Source: Parvularculaceae bacterium UBA4496 (GTDB lineage: Bacteria > Pseudomonadota > Alphaproteobacteria > Caulobacterales > Parvularculaceae). Taken from it: 8,212 nucleotides of DNA. Positions 5,662 to 8,212 of the stretch are shown one piece after another; the stretch's first letter is position 1, and the number at the start of each line of letters is the position of its first letter. The notes under the pieces were generated by a model that saw nothing but the letters and a program-made list of their open reading frames with translations, was not told the origin of the DNA and ran no database searches. The position numbers were made by a program, and so were the translations under genes. The stretch is taken from positions 1 through 8,212 of the forward strand of contig DGNI01000179.1 in assembly GCA_002388885.1 (NCBI GenBank), read 5' to 3'.

Positions 5662-8212
5662 CTATTCCGCCGCGTGCTGAAGGGAATCACTGTCGAGCGA
5701 GCCGATCTGTTTCGGCTCCTCATCAATCGAATGTTTCGGGAAAAGCCGCTTGCGCAAGACGGTCGGCGCAGCGAGCATCACCGGCGTGAGGATCAGTGTC
5801 AGGATTGTTGAAAACGCAAGGCCGTAAACGACGGCGGAAGACAAGAGCACCCACCAGTCGGATGTAGACGAGCCGTGTGTGATCGTACCGGCGGCGAAGT
5901 TCACATTGATCTCGAACACCATAGGCAACAGGCCGAGAATAGTCGTCGCCGTTGTCAGCAATACGGGACGGATGCGTTGTGCGGCAGTTCTTACCACGGC
6001 TTCTTCAACGGAAAGCCCCTTGCGGCGCAGATACTGATAAGTGTCGATCAAAACGATATTGTTGTTCACGACAATACCGGCGAGCGCGACGATGCCCGTG
6101 CCGGTCATGATGATGGAGATGTACTGACCGGTCAGTGCGATCGACAGCAACACGCCGAGAACGGACATGATGACGGCGCTCAATGTCAGTATGGCGTGAT
6201 AGAAGCTGTTGAACTCGAGCAGCAAGATCATGGCGATCATGAACAGCGCCGCGATCATGGCGTTCTGGAAGAACACCGCTGCGTCGGCGGTTTCTTCATC
6301 TGCGCCGCGCATGGTCCATGAAACGCCTTGGCCCAGTGCGCCTGTCTCGAGCCAGTTTTTAAGATGATTGATAGCGCGGTCCTGACTGACCTCATGACCC
6401 TCGACCTGCGTGTTGCCGTTGGCCTTCACTTCGATGATGCGCGCGCCGTTACGCCGGATGATCCGGTCGACCTGCGGTTCGGCGACGCGCGAAACGAAAT
6501 TCGACAAGGGAACAGCCCCTTGCGGGGTCTGCGCGCGCACCTGATCAAGCGCAAAAATATTGCGGTGTTTTTCGGGGTAGCGGGCGCGGATATCGACCTC
6601 GTCATCCGCGTCCTGCGGGCGGTATTTATCAATCAACAGGCCATCGGTGACGAACTGCAACACGGCGCCCGCCTGTTGCACTGAAAGACCGTACCGGCCC
6701 GCGAGCGCGCGGTCGATTTCCATCGTCCATTCGATGCCGGGCAGGGGCAACGTGTCTTCCTGATCCATGTAGGCCGGCACTTCGGCGCCCTCGATTTCGA
6801 TCGTCGTCGTGTCGAGGAATTCGCGCGTCTTTTTGGCGGCGGCGACCATGGAGTCGAAATCGGGCGAGGAAATTTCAACCTGCGCGTCCTTGCCCACTGG
6901 CGGGCCGGACTCGCGCTGGCGTACTTCAACATGAACACCCGGAATATCGCTGACCCGCGCGCGCAATTGTTCGACAACCTCGCGCGAGTGGTCGCGCTCC
7001 GAATAATAAACAAGATTAAGGCCGACCTGACCGACGGTTTCGACGGGCGTGTTGTTGCCGCGACCGAGTTCCGGCCCCGTCTGCAGATAGATGTGTTTGA
7101 TCGCCGGATGGTCTTTGATCCGTGCGGCCACTTCCTTGACGATCTCGATATTCTGTTCGGCGGAAAGATTGCCGCGCCCCATGACCAGCAAATTGATCTG
7201 ATCATCATCGTTGCGAATGAAAAATTCAGACTCCGGCGCAGCAATGATGAAAGAACCGATACAGAATGCGGCAAGTCCGGCGCCGCCGGCCATGACCAGC
7301 AGCGGGCGCGAAACGAGTTCTCTCAGAAAACGAGAATAAGCTGCAATCGGTCCCTTAAGGGTTGTCGGGTCGATCTCATCGACTTCGTACTGTTTTGCCG
7401 GTCCTTCGGTTTTGCCTTTCATCTTCAGCTTTTTCTTCATCCACTCAGGGATGCCAAAGAGCGAGCCGATAACCGGCAGAAAGACCAGCGCCACGAGCAG
7501 CGAGGAGAGCAATACGAAGATCAATGTCAGGGGCAGATATTTCATGAACTGCCCCGGTGTGTCCTCCCAGAACAGGAACGGCGCGAATGCAGCGAGCGTA
7601 GTCGCTGTCGAAGTAATCACCGGCCAGAACATGCGTTTTGACGCTTCGAGATAGGCGGCGCGGCGTGCAGCGCCTTCGGCCATGCGCCGGTCAGCGTATT
7701 CAACGATAACGATGGCGCCGTCGACCAGCATGCCGACGGCGAGGATGAGCGCAAAAAGCACCACGATGTTGACCGTGAGGCCGGCCACCGCCAGCACCAG
7801 GATGCCGGTCAGGAAGGAGCCGGGAATGGCGATGCCGACGAGGCAGGCCGAGCGGATGCCCAGCGCGGCGACGATGACGACCATGACCAGCAGGATGGCA
7901 CTCAGCACGTTGTTCTGCAGGTCGAGCAGGTTGTTGCGGATGTCGGTGGACTTGTCCTGGCTGTAGGCCACGGTGACCGTCGCGGGCCAGGCGGTGCGCT
8001 GTGCCTCGACCACGGCGCGCACGCTCTCGATGGTCTCGATGATGTTCTCGCCGGTGCGCTTGGAGACCTTCAGCGCCAGCGACGGCTGGCCGTTGAGCCG
8101 TGAGAAGCCGTCGGAATCCTTGAAGGTGCGGCGCAGGCTGGCAACGTCGCGGAAGCGCACCACGGCATCGCCGCTCACCTTCAGCGGCAGGTTGACGATG
8201 TCCTCCATGGTC
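5662..8212 (-). CDS. RND-superfamily efflux permease, N-terminus beyond the window
   Basis: This is the inner-membrane proton-driven pump subunit of a tripartite efflux system, related to the AcrB/HAE1 group. At least 849 codons are present, open at the right edge. Compared with AcrB, roughly 230 N-terminal residues (TM1 and the first porter part) are missing. Residues below count from the Met at 8206-8208. Membrane spans fit at about 101-119, 122-142, 146-168, 197-216, 222-252, 303-323, 646-665, 671-691, 697-725, 746-768 and 785-815, giving TM2-TM12, with a large periplasmic loop at ~325-640. TM4 has GMLVDGAIVIVE, with Asp163 at the AcrB Asp407 position but Gly at 408. TM10 has GIVVNNNIVLID, with Asn715 at the Lys940 position. 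The tail is short and acidic. No adaptor or outer-membrane gene is in view; one may lie upstream beyond 8212. Codon use changes sharply near 7700-7760. The substrate cannot be predicted. Confidence 0.92.
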   Translation of the reverse strand, partial: TMEDIVNLPLKVSGDAVVRFRDVASLRRTFKDSDGFSRLNGQPSLALKVSKRTGENIIETIESVRAVVEAQRTAWPATVTVAYSQDKSTDIRNNLLDLQNNVLSAILLVMVVIVAALGIRSACLVGIAIPGSFLTGILVLAVAGLTVNIVVLFALILAVGMLVDGAIVIVEYADRRMAEGAARRAAYLEASKRMFWPVITSTATTLAAFAPFLFWEDTPGQFMKYLPLTLIFVLLSSLLVALVFLPVIGSLFGIPEWMKKKLKMKGKTEGPAKQYEVDEIDPTTLKGPIAAYSRFLRELVSRPLLVMAGGAGLAAFCIGSFIIAAPESEFFIRNDDDQINLLVMGRGNLSAEQNIEIVKEVAARIKDHPAIKHIYLQTGPELGRGNNTPVETVGQVGLNLVYYSERDHSREVVEQLRARVSDIPGVHVEVRQRESGPPVGKDAQVEISSPDFDSMVAAAKKTREFLDTTTIEIEGAEVPAYMDQEDTLPLPGIEWTMEIDRALAGRYGLSVQQAGAVLQFVTDGLLIDKYRPQDADDEVDIRARYPEKHRNIFALDQVRAQTPQGAVPLSNFVSRVAEPQVDRIIRRNGARIIEVKANGNTQVEGHEVSQDRAINHLKNWLETGALGQGVSWTMRGADEETADAAVFFQNAMIAALFMIAMILLLEFNSFYHAILTLSAVIMSVLGVLLSIALTGQYISIIMTGTGIVALAGIVVNNNIVLIDTYQYLRRKGLSVEEAVVRTAAQRIRPVLLTTATTILGLLPMVFEINVNFAAGTITHGSSTSDWWVLLSSAVVYGLAFSTILTLILTPVMLAAPTVLRKRLFPKHSIDEEPKQIGSLDSDSLQHAAE

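Noticed and set aside
6633..7274. Minus-strand 213-codon frame inside the RND gene, and plus-strand 236-codon frame at 6931-7641
   Set aside because: Both are out-of-frame shadows of the RND coding sequence, with low-complexity Arg/Ser-rich or antisense-type composition and no domain.

Overview
The window looks like ordinary chromosomal DNA from a Gram-negative bacterium of moderately high GC. It is most likely an alphaproteobacterium, inferred from the protein styles: a short glutamyl-tRNA synthetase with a GLSKR-type second signature, a LOG-family protein beside a LysM/Ig-like envelope protein, and an RND efflux permease. No rRNA, tRNA, CRISPR array, insertion sequence or phage gene was seen, and genus cannot be fixed from the sequence.

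Layout: (1) 61-2511, minus strand, a probable two-gene operon. A secreted CocE/NonD-type alpha/beta hydrolase is followed 21 bp later by a small secreted NTF2/SnoaL-like protein. (2) 2512-2683, a 172-bp divergent intergenic region holding a candidate gltX promoter and a cluster of small inverted repeats. (3) 2684-4012, plus strand, a glutamyl-tRNA synthetase. Its stop lies 10 bp from the stop of (4) 4023-4577, minus strand, a LOG-family nucleotide phosphoribohydrolase. (5) 4578-4679, a short divergent promoter region. (6) 4680-5657, plus strand, a membrane-anchored protein with two Ig-like repeats and a C-terminal LysM domain, starting at GTG behind a strong Shine-Dalgarno. (7) 5662-8212, minus strand, most of an RND-superfamily efflux permease whose N-terminal ~230 residues lie beyond the right edge. 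Its stop is 4 bp from the LysM gene's stop.

Apart from the hydrolase/NTF2-like pair, the genes are separate transcription units in alternating orientation, so they do not read as one pathway. The pair, the LysM protein and the RND pump all act in or across the envelope; GluRS and the LOG enzyme are cytoplasmic.

The most notable observation is an abrupt change in codon use inside the RND gene at about 7700-7760. The 150 codons to its right (N-terminal side) end in G or C about 95% of the time, by hand count. Those to its left fall to about 72%, and to about half in one sample further in. The break falls in the most conserved membrane segment (TM4), which fits either homologous recombination or a chimeric assembly join. 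I found no convincing evidence of a previously undescribed multi-gene system.
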